This document shows, in pieces, positions 54,124-63,228 of a stretch of DNA of 64,000 bases. Below the pieces are notes generated by a model, which saw nothing but the letters and a program-made list of their open reading frames with translations, was not told where the DNA came from and did not search any database. The stretch's first letter is position 1. Each line of letters starts with the position of its first letter. The stretch covers positions 310,001-374,000 of the forward strand of contig NZ_JALKFT010000001.1 in assembly GCF_023242945.1 (NCBI RefSeq), in the 5' to 3' direction. The DNA comes from Frankia umida. Its GTDB lineage: Bacteria > Actinomycetota > Actinomycetes > Frankiales > Frankiaceae. Both the position numbers and the translations under genes were made by a program.

Positions 54124-54797
54124 GCACGTTGACCAGTGCCTTCGACTGGCTCACCACCGGCTCGAGCTGGCGCGGCGGGGAGGGGATCGCGACCCGCCTC
54201 GGCGAACACGTGCTGCTCACCGCCGCCTCGGTCGGGATCGCGTCGGCGGTGGCCCTGCCGATCGGGATCGCCCTGGGTCACCTCGGGCGCGGCGGCACCC
54301 TGGCGATCAACATCTCGAACATCGGCCGGGCCGTGCCGACGCTCGCCGTGCTGGTGCTGCTGGCCATCGGTCCGCTGGGCATCGGCGACCTGACCACGGT
54401 GCTCGCGCTCACCCTGTTCGCCATCGCCCCCCTGGTCACGAACAGCTACGTGGGGATCCGCGAGGTCGACCCCGGCGCCGTGCTGGCCGCGCGGGGTATG
54501 GGCATGTCCGGTGGCCAGGTGCTGCGCCGGGTGGAACTCCCCCTCGCCCTCCCGATGATCCTGCTGGGTCTGCGGCTGGCCGCGGTGCAGGTGGTGGCGA
54601 CCGCGACCATCGCCGCGCTGATCGACGGCGGTGGCCTCGGCCGTTTCGTCGTGGACGGTCTGGCCAACCACGAGCAGAACAAGGTCGTCGGCGGTGCCAT
54701 CCTGGTCGCCGTGCTCGCCCTCGTGGTGGACGGCACCCTGTTCGCCCTGACCCGCCTGCTCACCCGGGCCCCACAGCCCACCCGTCCACGCCGCTGA
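54120..54797 (+). CDS. Osmoprotectant ABC transporter permease 2 (OpuCD-like)
   Basis: Membrane subunit, 225 residues, with NIGRAVPTLAVLVLLAIG near residue 63, the EAA loop VLAARGMGMSGGQVLRRVELPLALP near 120, and DGGGLGRFVVDGLAN near 170. It begins inside the stop codon of permease 1. With the ATPase, permease 1 and the binding protein it makes a full importer. Confidence 0.93.
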   Translation: MSTLTSAFDWLTTGSSWRGGEGIATRLGEHVLLTAASVGIASAVALPIGIALGHLGRGGTLAINISNIGRAVPTLAVLVLLAIGPLGIGDLTTVLALTLFAIAPLVTNSYVGIREVDPGAVLAARGMGMSGGQVLRRVELPLALPMILLGLRLAAVQVVATATIAALIDGGGLGRFVVDGLANHEQNKVVGGAILVAVLALVVDGTLFALTRLLTRAPQPTRPRR

Positions 54798-55269
54798 CCG
54801 TCCCAACCGCTGACCGTCCCAGCCAGCCGCCGCGAACCTGTCCACCCGAACACCCACTCTCCGCGGCCAGACCGCACGAACAGCACTCCACCCCGCCCCC
54901 ATCACGCCTCGCCACGAGCCCCACAGCAAGATCCGCCTACACGGGTCGCCATGGGGGCAAATCGGACACGAACACCCCCACGACGACCCGTGGGCACCCT
55001 GCACACCCGCGCCCCCCAGCCACGGCATCACGGAACGTGGCCATGGTTGAGGGTTGTGCCGCGTCGCACGAACAAGCCGGCAGAATCGTTGCCGACGGCA
55101 GACTCCACCGTGACGGTGTGCGATCACACGTCGGGGGCGGCCGGGCGGGACGCGGATCGGGATTTCCCACCTTGGCGCTGTCGTTTATGTCGGTTGCGGT
55201 TGCGGTGGGGCATCCGCTGCGGGAGGGTGACGGCCGAACCCGTCCAGAGACCGCCGGAGGGCCGACCTC
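54798..55269. other. Gap before the binding-protein gene
   Basis: No gene is supported in these 472 bases. CGCTGACCGTCCCA-like words are repeated just after the permease stop (54790-54825). The distance suggests that the binding-protein gene has its own promoter, allowing it to be made in excess over the permeases. Confidence 0.4.
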
Positions 55270-56262
55270 GTGACAGACCCGACAGCACTGATCGGAACGC
55301 GGCGTCGGCCGCGTGCCCTGGTGACAGGCCTGGCCGCCCTGGTCGCCCTGATCCTGGGGCTGGCCGCCTGCGGCTCGGACACCAGCGGCAGCACCAGCGG
55401 CGGACGTTCGTCCGGTGCCACCGCGTCGTCCGCCGGGGGGACGCTCACGGTCGCCGACGCCGGCTTCACCGAGAGCAGGATTCTCGCGGAGATGTACGCG
55501 GCGCTGCTGGAGAAGGCCGGGTACAAGGTCGAGCGGACGTCGGTGCAGCAGACCGAGCTCGCCCAGTCCTCCCTGGAGAAGGGCATCGTGGACGCCATGC
55601 CGCAGTACGTCGCGACATACGCGGACCTGCTCAACACCGAGATCAACGGCGCGCAGGCGGCCTCGGTCTCCTCACCTGACCTGCAGAAGTCCCTGACGGC
55701 GCTGCGTTCGCTCGCCGGGCGCCGCGGCCTGACCGTGCTCAACCCGGCGTCCGCCGTCGACCAGAACGCCTTCGCGGTGAGCAGGTCGTTCGCCACCGAG
55801 CACAAGCTGCGAACCCTGTCCGACCTGGGAGCCAGCGGCCTGAGCGTCAAGCTTGCCGCCGGCCCGGAGTGCGCCACCCGGCCGTTCTGCCAGCCGGGGC
55901 TGGAGAAGACCTACGGCATCAAGGTCAGCGAGATCGTGCGCACCGGAGTGGACACCCCGCAGACCAAGGCCGCCGTCAAGGACGGCAAGGCCCAGCTCGG
56001 CCTGGTACTGACCACCGACGCCACCGTCGCCGACAGTGACCTCGTCGTGCTGACCGACGACAAGAAGTTGCAGAACGCGGACAACCTTGTCCCAATCGTC
56101 ACCACGAAGTCGCTGACCCCGAAGATCTCCGCCGCGCTGAACAGCCTCGCCCCGGTGCTCACCACCGCCGACCTGGGCGAACTCAACAAGAAGGTCGACT
56201 CCTCCCGGGAGAAGCCGGCCGACGTCGCCCGCTCCTACCTCGAGGACAAGGGCCTGCTCTAG
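55270..56262 (+). CDS. Osmoprotectant ABC transporter substrate-binding lipoprotein
   Basis: Exported lipoprotein, 330 residues. The signal peptide ends in lipobox LGLAAC near residue 36, followed by a Ser/Gly linker. The OpuAC domain has TLTVADAGFTESRILAEMYAALLEKAG near 58, GIVDAMPQYVATYADLL near 98, and a hinge-crossing second lobe (AGPECATRPFCQPGLEKTYGI). Typical aromatic-cage residues of betaine binders cannot be assigned safely, so the ligand could be betaine, choline or another osmolyte. GTG start at 55270. Confidence 0.92.
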   Translation: MTDPTALIGTRRRPRALVTGLAALVALILGLAACGSDTSGSTSGGRSSGATASSAGGTLTVADAGFTESRILAEMYAALLEKAGYKVERTSVQQTELAQSSLEKGIVDAMPQYVATYADLLNTEINGAQAASVSSPDLQKSLTALRSLAGRRGLTVLNPASAVDQNAFAVSRSFATEHKLRTLSDLGASGLSVKLAAGPECATRPFCQPGLEKTYGIKVSEIVRTGVDTPQTKAAVKDGKAQLGLVLTTDATVADSDLVVLTDDKKLQNADNLVPIVTTKSLTPKISAALNSLAPVLTTADLGELNKKVDSSREKPADVARSYLEDKGLL

Positions 56263-56263
56263 G

Positions 56264-57394
56264 TCAGGAGTGGCCGTAGGGCTCGGAGCCGGGACCGTCG
56301 CCTGACTCCTCCCCCGGCTCCGGGTCCGACACGGAGCCGGGGGTATGAGCCCCGACACCGATCAGTTCCACGTCCGTGGGGACGAGATCGCTGGGATCCT
56401 CGTCGAAGATGACCGGCTCCGGATGCGCCGACGGGGCCACCATCGCCTCGGAATGAGCACCGCAGCCGTGGTCGATCGAAGTCACCCGGCCGTCGTCCGG
56501 GGCGAGCTCGTTGGCGCACGCGCCGAACAGCCGACCCAACGCCCCGGCCAGCCGGACGTGAAAGCCGCAGGTCAGGCACGAGGCTGGCGCCACCTTCGCG
56601 ATGGACGCGCCGGGGCCCGCCTCACCGGCGTACCAGCGTTCGACGGCCTCCTCCCGGCCGGCCACCGACAGCACCCGCGGCCGGCCCAGGCCGAGTTCGA
56701 CGAAGTCGTCGGTGTCGACGAGCTCCTCGACGTCGGTCACCCGCAACGCGAGCCGCGGATCATCGATCGCGGTCGGCAGCAGGTCGCCGACGCCGACATC
56801 CCCGGGGCGCAGCCGCTGCGACCACGGCACCCAGGCCGGAGCGAGCAGCGCTTCGTCCCAGGGCATCAGCACCACGTCGTCGACGGTCGCCTTACGCACC
56901 CGGGCTGCCCGGGTGACCACGATCGTCCACACCCAGCCGTAGTAGGCGGGCGATTCGCAGGCGAAACGGTGCAGGACGATCCGGTCGCCCTCGGCTTCGA
57001 CACCGAGATGCGCGCCGACCGCCTCCTCGCTGCCGGCCTCCGCAACGGCCGCGGCCCGGGCCAGATCGACCGCGGCGGCACAGGCCGCGTCCACCCCCGA
57101 ATCCCGACCTGCCCGCGCGCCCCGCGACTGTTCGGGCGCCACCGCGCCCGCACCGCCGGCAGGGGCCTCGCCAGTATCAGCCGAGGGTTCGCTGCCAGCC
57201 GGAAGTTCGCTGCCAGCCGGAAGTTCGCTGTCGGTTGGAGGCTGGGGTGCCGCGGGTTCGTCGGTCACCGCGGGCAGGTCGAAGGCCGCGGGCGGCCCGG
57301 CGAGTTCGTCCGCGTGAGCCACCTCGACGGACGGGCTTGACACGGGCACGCGGGTTGACTCGGTCGCGGCGAAACGAGCCTCTGGAGCATCCAC
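56264..57394 (-). CDS. DUF3027 family protein
   Basis: A 376-residue actinobacterial protein. After a disordered 90-residue leader with a short ELPAGS repeat, the conserved part begins at DAACAAAVDLARAAAVAEAG. It continues with VEAEGDRIVLHRFACESPAYYGWVW, VLMPWDEALLAPAWVPWSQRL, and CLTCGFHVRLAGALG, a CXXC-type knuckle, then FGACANELAPDDGRVTSIDHGCGAHSE, all characteristic of the family. The function is not established. GTG at 57394 or 57409. Divergent from the MFS gene with only 82 bases between. Confidence 0.87.
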   Translation of the reverse strand: MDAPEARFAATESTRVPVSSPSVEVAHADELAGPPAAFDLPAVTDEPAAPQPPTDSELPAGSELPAGSEPSADTGEAPAGGAGAVAPEQSRGARAGRDSGVDAACAAAVDLARAAAVAEAGSEEAVGAHLGVEAEGDRIVLHRFACESPAYYGWVWTIVVTRAARVRKATVDDVVLMPWDEALLAPAWVPWSQRLRPGDVGVGDLLPTAIDDPRLALRVTDVEELVDTDDFVELGLGRPRVLSVAGREEAVERWYAGEAGPGASIAKVAPASCLTCGFHVRLAGALGRLFGACANELAPDDGRVTSIDHGCGAHSEAMVAPSAHPEPVIFDEDPSDLVPTDVELIGVGAHTPGSVSDPEPGEESGDGPGSEPYGHS

Positions 57395-57476
57395 GCAACG
57401 TATTCTCACCCACGGACACGTGCGCTGCCCGACATGGTCGTGGAAGCGCGGGCCAGGGACGAGGACACTCGGCACG

Positions 57477-58961
57477 GTGAACGTGCTCAGAGGCATCTCG
57501 GGGGGCGCCCGTCGCCTGCGCACACGGGTCCGCGGGGCGGACGCGGAGCGCACCGGGTTGTCCTCGCTGACCGAGCTGTCCTTCGTGAACGCCGCCGGCG
57601 ACGCGCTGGTCACCGTGGCGCTGGCCGGGTCGCTGTTCTTCTCGGTGTCCTCGGCCGAGGCGCGGTCGAAGGTCGCCCTCTACCTGCTGATCACCATGGT
57701 GCCGTTTGCCCTGCTGGCACCGGTGATCGGGCCGCTGCTCGACCGGGTGGCGCACGGCCGGCGCACGGCGCTCGCCGCGCTCTGTCTGGCCCGGGGACTG
57801 CTCGCCTGGCAGCTGGCCGGCGCGCTGGACGGGCTGTCGGTCTACCCGCTGGCACTCGGGCTGCTGGTGCTCTCCCGCGCCTTCGGTGTCGCCCGCAGCG
57901 CTGTCACCCCCCGGGTGGCGCCGCCCGAACTCACCCTGGTGAAGGTCAATGCGCGCATCACTCTGATCAACGTCGTCGCCGGAGCGATTGTGGCGCCGGT
58001 GGGATTGGGCCTCGCGAACATTCCGTTCGTCGGCTACCCATGGGTGCTGCGGATGTGCGCGATCGTGTACATGGCCGGCGTGCTGCTGGCGTTCAACCTT
58101 CCCGGGCACGTCGATTCAGCGGCCGGTGAACTCCCGCTGCGGGCGGCGGCGGTGGCGGTGGAACCCGACGCCGCGGGGCCCGGATCGCGGGCCGGGATGC
58201 GGACCCGGTTGCGCGCCCGGTTGCGCGCCGTTCTGGGCGCAATGCCGGTGGCGTTGCGGGCCACTCTGGTCCTGCGCGGACTGGTCGGCTTCCTCACCTT
58301 TTATCTGGCGTTCCTGCTGCGCACGAACGGCGGCAACAATCTGTGGCTGGGCGGCCTCGCCGTCGCCGCCGGTGTCGGCAGCGGGCTCGGCGTGGTCGCC
58401 GGTGGTCGCCTCGGCCAACGCCGGCCGGAGGGCATCCTGGTGCTGGCCATGATCCTGGCGGCCGGAGGGTGTGTCGGCGCGGCCGTCACCTACACCCGGT
58501 TCACCTCGCTGCTCGCCGCGCTGCTGGCAAGCCTCGCGGGCTCCATGGGCAAACTGGCGCTGGACGCGATCATCCAACGCGACGTGCCGGAATCGTCGCG
58601 AAACTCCGCTTTCGCACGCTCGGAGACGGCGCTGCAGCTCGCATGGGTCGCCGGGGGTGCGATCGGCCTCGTCGAGATGCCCGGCACCCTGGGCTTCGCC
58701 CTTGCCGCGATCGTCGTCGTCATCACCGGCGTCATCCAGTCCCGCGCCCTGCACCAGGCCCGCCAGGCCGCCCGGGCCGGATTCACCGCGCAGCCACGGG
58801 TCCCGTCGGATCCGTGGCCGGGCGGCCAACCGGAAGCGCCGGTGGATGTCACCCCGGACCCGCAGGCCATGCCCGTCCCGACGTCCGCGGAGCAGACCTG
58901 GCCGCCGACCGAAACGATGCCCGCCGAGGCATACCAGCCAGGCGGTCAACCACCGGGTTGA
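57477..58961 (+). CDS. Major facilitator superfamily transporter
   Basis: Membrane carrier of about 494 residues with twelve predicted helices from residue 38 to about 425. SSLTELSFVNAAGDALVTVALAGSLFF opens the transport domain; LLDRVAHGRRTAL is the loop 2-3 motif; GGRLGQRRPEG is the matching motif of the second half. The C-terminal 70 residues are a cytoplasmic Pro-rich tail. The DUF3027/MFS divergent pair is widely conserved in actinomycetes. Start GTG at 57477 with GAGGA twelve bases before; substrate unknown. Confidence 0.87.
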   Translation: MNVLRGISGGARRLRTRVRGADAERTGLSSLTELSFVNAAGDALVTVALAGSLFFSVSSAEARSKVALYLLITMVPFALLAPVIGPLLDRVAHGRRTALAALCLARGLLAWQLAGALDGLSVYPLALGLLVLSRAFGVARSAVTPRVAPPELTLVKVNARITLINVVAGAIVAPVGLGLANIPFVGYPWVLRMCAIVYMAGVLLAFNLPGHVDSAAGELPLRAAAVAVEPDAAGPGSRAGMRTRLRARLRAVLGAMPVALRATLVLRGLVGFLTFYLAFLLRTNGGNNLWLGGLAVAAGVGSGLGVVAGGRLGQRRPEGILVLAMILAAGGCVGAAVTYTRFTSLLAALLASLAGSMGKLALDAIIQRDVPESSRNSAFARSETALQLAWVAGGAIGLVEMPGTLGFALAAIVVVITGVIQSRALHQARQAARAGFTAQPRVPSDPWPGGQPEAPVDVTPDPQAMPVPTSAEQTWPPTETMPAEAYQPGGQPPG

Positions 58962-59259
58962 CGTGCGGGGGTGATGGTCAGCTGGTAAGCACCTCGGTGC
59001 CCGATCCGGCGGGCGTCTCAACGCGGGTACCCCCGTTACACCGCCGCAGCCCACGCAATGCGCATGCCATGCCGCACACGGCCATCGACGACACGCAGTG
59101 TCGTCTGTGGTGCTATGGTCCGGCAACACGTCCGATTTGCACCACATCGAAAACCCCGTGCCGTTACCTTGCCGTCCGGTGCGGTGGCATTCAGGCGAAT
59201 CGACCCGCACATTCAGGACGGCGGACGAGGACATTCCAGACGATGACACGGAGGCGGTC

Positions 59260-60234
59260 GTGAACCGCACCCTGATCGTCACCGCGGTGACCGCTGAGGC
59301 GGACGCGGTGTGCGCGGGACTTATGGGCAGCTGGTCACGCGGGCGAACCCGGCTACCCGCCGGCCCGGCGAACCTGGTCTCTCCCGACTGGGACCGTCAA
59401 CTGCTCACCACATCCACGCTGGGCCCGTACGTGGGCCGGCGGCGCGGCCCGGTGACGGTGCTCGCCGCGGGCACCGGCGGACCCGCGGCGGCGGCCGGGG
59501 CGGCGACGGCGCTGGCTGTCGCCAACGCCAGCGGCCAGCCCTTCGACCTGGTGCTGATGATGGGCGTGGCCGGCGGATTCCGCGGCTGGGCCGAGATCGG
59601 CGATCTGGTCGTCGCCGAGCGGATCGTCGCCGCGGACCTCGGCGCCGAGTCCGGCCTCGACGAGGAGCCGCCCGCGGCCACCACCCGGATCAGCGAGCTT
59701 GACCGCAACCTCGGTTTCCACTCCACCGGCGCGCCGACCCACCGCGCCGGTGACGGTCGAGCCGGCGCCGAAGGCGCCTTCCTCACCCTGGATGACCTGG
59801 GCCTGGGCTCGTCCACGGCCCGCCCCGACCCGGAGCTGGTGGCCCGGTTCGGCACCGTGCTGGACGCCACCGGCCGGCGGATCGTCACCGGCACCGTCGT
59901 CAGCGTGTCGACCGTCACCGGCACCGAGCGCCGCGCCGCCGCCCTGACCGAGCGGCTTGACCCGGTCGCCGAGGCGATGGAGGGTTATGCGGTGGCACTC
60001 GCCGCCCGTGCCTTCGGGGTGCCCGCGGTGGAGATCCGGGCGGTCAGCAACCCTGTCGGTCGGCGTGACCGCGCGGCCTGGAACCTGCCGTCGGCACTGG
60101 CCAGCCTGCGGATGGCCGCCGCTGCCCTGGTGGCTCATCCCGAAGGCCTGGTCGCCGTCGCCGAAACGGTCACCTCCTCCGGAGCCGGCCAGGGTGCGCA
60201 CAACGGCAACGGCGTCGGCCCGCACACCGGGTAG
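59260..60234 (+). CDS. mqnB: Futalosine hydrolase
   Basis: Nucleoside hydrolase of the futalosine pathway to menaquinone; releases hypoxanthine from futalosine. 324 residues with the nucleoside phosphorylase fold: LIVTAVTAEADAVCAGL at the start, VTVLAAGTGGPAAAAGAATAL near 65, DLVLMMGVAGGFRGWAEIGDLVVAERIV near 95, and VAEAMEGYAVALAARAFGVPAVEIRAVSN near 235 (MEG substrate motif). GTG at 59260 follows GGAGG by five bases. It precedes mqnD by 47 bases; mqnA and mqnC are outside the window. Confidence 0.92.
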   Translation: MNRTLIVTAVTAEADAVCAGLMGSWSRGRTRLPAGPANLVSPDWDRQLLTTSTLGPYVGRRRGPVTVLAAGTGGPAAAAGAATALAVANASGQPFDLVLMMGVAGGFRGWAEIGDLVVAERIVAADLGAESGLDEEPPAATTRISELDRNLGFHSTGAPTHRAGDGRAGAEGAFLTLDDLGLGSSTARPDPELVARFGTVLDATGRRIVTGTVVSVSTVTGTERRAAALTERLDPVAEAMEGYAVALAARAFGVPAVEIRAVSNPVGRRDRAAWNLPSALASLRMAAAALVAHPEGLVAVAETVTSSGAGQGAHNGNGVGPHTG

Positions 60235-60281
60235 CCCGACGCACCAGTGGCAGTGGGGCACCAGGGACAGTGGAGCGGTGG

Positions 60282-61136
60282 ATGAGCGTTGACACCCAGC
60301 CGGGCACGAACCGACCGGGGCAGCCGCGGCCGCTGTCCCTGGCCATCTCGCCCTGCCCGAACGACACCTTCTCCTTCCACGCCCTCCTGCACGGGCAGGT
60401 CACCGACGCGCCCGCGGTGACCGTCACCTACGCCGACATCGACGTGCTCAACGGTCGCGCCGAGCGGCGACTCGACGATCTGGTGAAGGTCTCGTACGCC
60501 GCACTGCCCTGGCTGCTCGCCGACTACCAGCTGCTGACCTCGGGCGGTGCGCTCGGACGCGGCTGCGGGCCGCTGGTGCTCACCGCCGGGCGCACCGATC
60601 TGCGCGGCGCCCGGGTCGCCATTCCGGGCACCCGCACCACCGCCTACCTGCTGTTCCGGCTGTGGGCCGCGGGTGTCGACCTGGCCGCGATCGACGTCCT
60701 GCCGTTCGAGCAGATCATGCCGGCGGTGCGGGCCGGTCGGTATGACGCGGGCCTGGTCATCCACGAGTCACGCTTCACCTACCCGTCCTACGGGTTGACG
60801 GCGGTGGCCGATCTCGGCGACTGGTGGGAGGGGCGGACCTCGCTGCCGATCCCGCTCGGCGCCATCCTCGCCCGCCGCGGACTGGACGGTCCCGCGCTGT
60901 CCGCGGTGGTGCGCGACAGCGTCGCGCGGGCGTTCGCCGACCCGTCCGCGTCCCATGAGTACGTCCTCGCGCATGCGCAGGAGATGGAATCCGACGTCGT
61001 CGAGGCGCACATCAAGCTGTACGTCAACGAGTTCAGCCTCGATCTCGGTGACGAGGGGTTCGCCGCGGTCGAGGCGCTGCTGGCCCGCGCCGCCGCGGCT
61101 GATCTCGTTCCCCACCTCGCCCAGCCGCTGCGCTGA
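60282..61136 (+). CDS. mqnD: 1,4-dihydroxy-6-naphthoate synthase
   Basis: Converts cyclic dehypoxanthinyl futalosine to 1,4-dihydroxy-6-naphthoate for menaquinone. 284 residues, periplasmic-binding-protein fold but no signal peptide. LAISPCPNDTFSFHALLHGQV near residue 18, LVKVSYAALPWLLADYQLL near 68, GRGCGPLVL, IPGTRTTAYLLFRLW near 115, and AGLVIHESRFTYPSYGL near 155 with the catalytic His region are intact. ATG at 60282 with GGAG six bases before it. Confidence 0.94.
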   Translation: MSVDTQPGTNRPGQPRPLSLAISPCPNDTFSFHALLHGQVTDAPAVTVTYADIDVLNGRAERRLDDLVKVSYAALPWLLADYQLLTSGGALGRGCGPLVLTAGRTDLRGARVAIPGTRTTAYLLFRLWAAGVDLAAIDVLPFEQIMPAVRAGRYDAGLVIHESRFTYPSYGLTAVADLGDWWEGRTSLPIPLGAILARRGLDGPALSAVVRDSVARAFADPSASHEYVLAHAQEMESDVVEAHIKLYVNEFSLDLGDEGFAAVEALLARAAAADLVPHLAQPLR

Positions 61137-61231
61137 CCGCACCGGCCGCCGACTCCCGGTGATATTCGGTTCACACCCGGCTGGCCATCCGGGCATGGTT
61201 CGTCGGTGCGGGCGGATGGCAGGATGGGGCG

Positions 61232-61582
61232 GTGAGCTCTGACCAGATCCCGGCCGTAAGCGCCGACGACCTGCCCATCGACCTGACCACGGACGGCGCG
61301 CCCCTGCTCGTCGATGTCCGGGAGTCCGACGAGTGGTCCGCCGGGCACATCGCCGGCGCGCTGCACATCCCGATGGGGGATGTGGTCGCCCGCCTCGACG
61401 AGGTTCCCCGCGGCAAGGACATCGTGGTCGTCTGCCGCTCCGGGCGGCGTTCCGCCGCCGTCACCAGCTACCTGGCGCAGGGTGGCTGGCAGGTCCGCAA
61501 CCTCACCGACGGCATGGTCGGCTGGCAGGCCCGCGGGCGTCCGATGGTCGCCGAGGGCGCCGCCGTCCCCACCGTGCTGTAA
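61232..61582 (+). CDS. Single-domain rhodanese-like sulfurtransferase
   Basis: A 116-residue cytoplasmic protein: LLVDVRESDEWSAGHIAGALHIPMGD near residue 25, the active-site loop VVCRSGRRSAAV with Cys near 68, and LTDGMVGWQARGRPM near 91. Transfers sulfane sulfur; acceptor unknown. GTG at 61232. The next gene begins three bases after its stop. Confidence 0.92.
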   Translation: MSSDQIPAVSADDLPIDLTTDGAPLLVDVRESDEWSAGHIAGALHIPMGDVVARLDEVPRGKDIVVVCRSGRRSAAVTSYLAQGGWQVRNLTDGMVGWQARGRPMVAEGAAVPTVL

Positions 61583-61585
61583 CCG

Positions 61586-62368
61586 GTGCCGCGGTGGCGA
61601 ACATCGACCCCGGTGGTCGGGTTCGACCTTGACCTGACCCTGCTCGACGCCCGGGCGGGCATCCGGGCGACCTTCGCGGCCCTGTCCGCGGAGACCGGCG
61701 TCGCCGTCGACGGCGACGCCGTCGTCGGCCGCCTCGGGCCGCCCCTGGAAACCGAACTGGCCTACTGGTTTCCGGCCGCGCAGATCCCGGCCCAAGCCGA
61801 TCGTTACCGGCAGTTGTACGCGGTGCACGCCATACCGGCGTCAGCGCCGATGCCGGGTGCCGCACGGGCCGTCGCCGCCGTACGCCGCCACGGCGGGCGG
61901 GTGGTCGTCGTCACCGCCAAGAACACCGCTCTCGCCCAGGCCAGCCTCGCCGTCGTGGGCCTGGCCGTCGATGTCGTCGAAGGCGCCCGTTTCGCGGACG
62001 CCAAGGGCGCGGCCCTGCTCGAGCAGCACGTCGACATCTTCGTCGGCGACCACGTCGGTGACATGATCGGCGCCCGCGCCGGGGGTGCGCACGCGGTCGG
62101 CCTGACCACCGGCCCATGCTCGGCGGACGAACTGCGCGCCGCCGGCGCCGACACCGTACTCACCCACCTCGACGAGTTCCCGGCCTGGGGCCCGGGCGCC
62201 GCCCCGCGCCGCGGGGGGCCCCCTGCCCCCCCCGGGGGGGCCGTGGGCCGCCGCCCTGCCTGGCGGCGGCCCGGTACGGCGCTCAGGTCCGAGCGCTGCT
62301 GGTGGCCTACAAGGAGCGGCGCAGAACGGATCTCGCCCGTCCGCTGGGGGCCGCGCTCGCCCGGGTGA
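61586..62368 (+). CDS. HAD-family hydrolase with aberrant C-terminus
   Basis: HAD-IA type phosphatase. VVGFDLDLTLLDARAGIRATF (motif I, DLDLT) near residue 10, VVVVTAKN (motif II) near 107, Lys in FADAKGAALL near 137, and IFVGDHVGDMIGARAGG (motif IV) near 152. The recognisable fold ends at about residue 203 (LDEFPAWGPG). The remaining 58 residues are Arg/Pro/Trp-rich and come from reading the ComF-like gene in the wrong frame after a GC homopolymer/hairpin region; they are unlikely to be native. GTG start at 61586. Confidence 0.75.
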   Translation: MPRWRTSTPVVGFDLDLTLLDARAGIRATFAALSAETGVAVDGDAVVGRLGPPLETELAYWFPAAQIPAQADRYRQLYAVHAIPASAPMPGAARAVAAVRRHGGRVVVVTAKNTALAQASLAVVGLAVDVVEGARFADAKGAALLEQHVDIFVGDHVGDMIGARAGGAHAVGLTTGPCSADELRAAGADTVLTHLDEFPAWGPGAAPRRGGPPAPPGGAVGRRPAWRRPGTALRSERCWWPTRSGAERISPVRWGPRSPG

Positions 62369-62871
62369 TCGTTCACGCCCGGCCTGGTCCGGCGGTGGTG
62401 CTGGTCCCGGTGCCGTCGTCGGCGGCGGCTCGGCGGCGTCGAGGTTTCGATCATGTCCAGATGCTGTGCGCCGCGGCGGCGGTGGTGCTCCGCGGCCGGG
62501 GTTACCGGGTCCGGGTGGCACCGGTGCTGCACCCGGTGCGGCGGCTGGCCGATCAGGCCGGTCTGGGCATCCAGGCTCGGGCGGACAACCTCGCGGGCGC
62601 GTTCGCGCTGCGGGCCCGGGCGGCGACGCTGGAGGCGGTCAGCCCAGGGGGTCCACGGCTGCTCATCGTCGATGACGTGGTGACCACCGGCGCCACCGTG
62701 AGCGAGGCCGCTCGCGCGCTGCGCGAGGGCGCGTTGCGCCCGTATGCGGCCGTGTTCGTGGCGGCCACCCCCCGGCGACGTACGGGTGCCGCCACGCCCG
62801 CCCGGCGGCTGGGGACGGCGGCGACGCGCGCAGAGGTCGGCTTGGCGGGGCTGGATGGCCCGTCCGGGTGA
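62116..62871 (+). CDS. ComF-like phosphoribosyltransferase, N-terminus lost
   Basis: From about residue 48 the frame matches the ComF family: PPCLAAARYGAQVRALLVAYKE, VLVPVPSSAAARRRRGFDHVQML, HPVRRLADQAGLGIQARADNLAGAF, and the PRPP site LLIVDDVVTTGATVSEAA near 177. The usual N-terminal zinc ribbon (four Cys) is missing. The 47 residues before the match are the HAD gene read in another frame, and no proper start lies near the homologous part. Either a deletion fused the two genes or the sequence is in error at the GC-rich junction. In actinomycetes ComF commonly precedes hpf, as here. Confidence 0.65.
   Translation: MLGGRTARRRRRHRTHPPRRVPGLGPGRRPAPRGAPCPPRGGRGPPPCLAAARYGAQVRALLVAYKERRRTDLARPLGAALARVIVHARPGPAVVLVPVPSSAAARRRRGFDHVQMLCAAAAVVLRGRGYRVRVAPVLHPVRRLADQAGLGIQARADNLAGAFALRARAATLEAVSPGGPRLLIVDDVVTTGATVSEAARALREGALRPYAAVFVAATPRRRTGAATPARRLGTAATRAEVGLAGLDGPSG
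62245..62272. repeat. Perfect 11-bp inverted repeat at the HAD/ComF junction
   Basis: GGGCCGCCGCC (62245-62255), loop CTGCCT, then GGCGGCGGCCC (62262-62272). It is preceded by long C and G homopolymers (62213-62240). Such structures are typical sites of deletion and of sequencing or assembly compression. Confidence 0.9.
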
Positions 62872-63228
62872 AACTACCGGTACGCGCCCTGCGGACGCGT
62901 GTGCACGAGACGCTCAGGTCGGGCAGTGCTCGCCCGGGCACGGCGAACGGCGTAGCGCATCAGTCGTGCGGATGCTGGGCGTGCGATCGGAGTAGGGCCG
63001 GCGCAGTGGGGAAGGAGCCGATCGCGGGCAACCATCCGCAGACCGCCGCGACCGGCGCAACGGCACGACAGAAAGGTGTTACCAGAGTGGACAGGGCGCC
63101 CCTCGAGCATCCCGGTCAGGCACGGGAGCAGATACGGGGGCACGAGCGGGCGCGATGAGATCACCGGCACCTGGGCCGGCTGCGAACGCAGGTCAGGTGG
63201 CCGGACACTTGAACGGGAGGTGGATCGC
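62872..63228. other. Leader region of hpf
   Basis: No gene supported in 357 bases. GGGAGG at 63215-63220 is the hpf ribosome-binding site. I found no recognisable riboswitch. The length leaves room for one or more stress-type promoters, which I cannot assign confidently. Confidence 0.4.
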
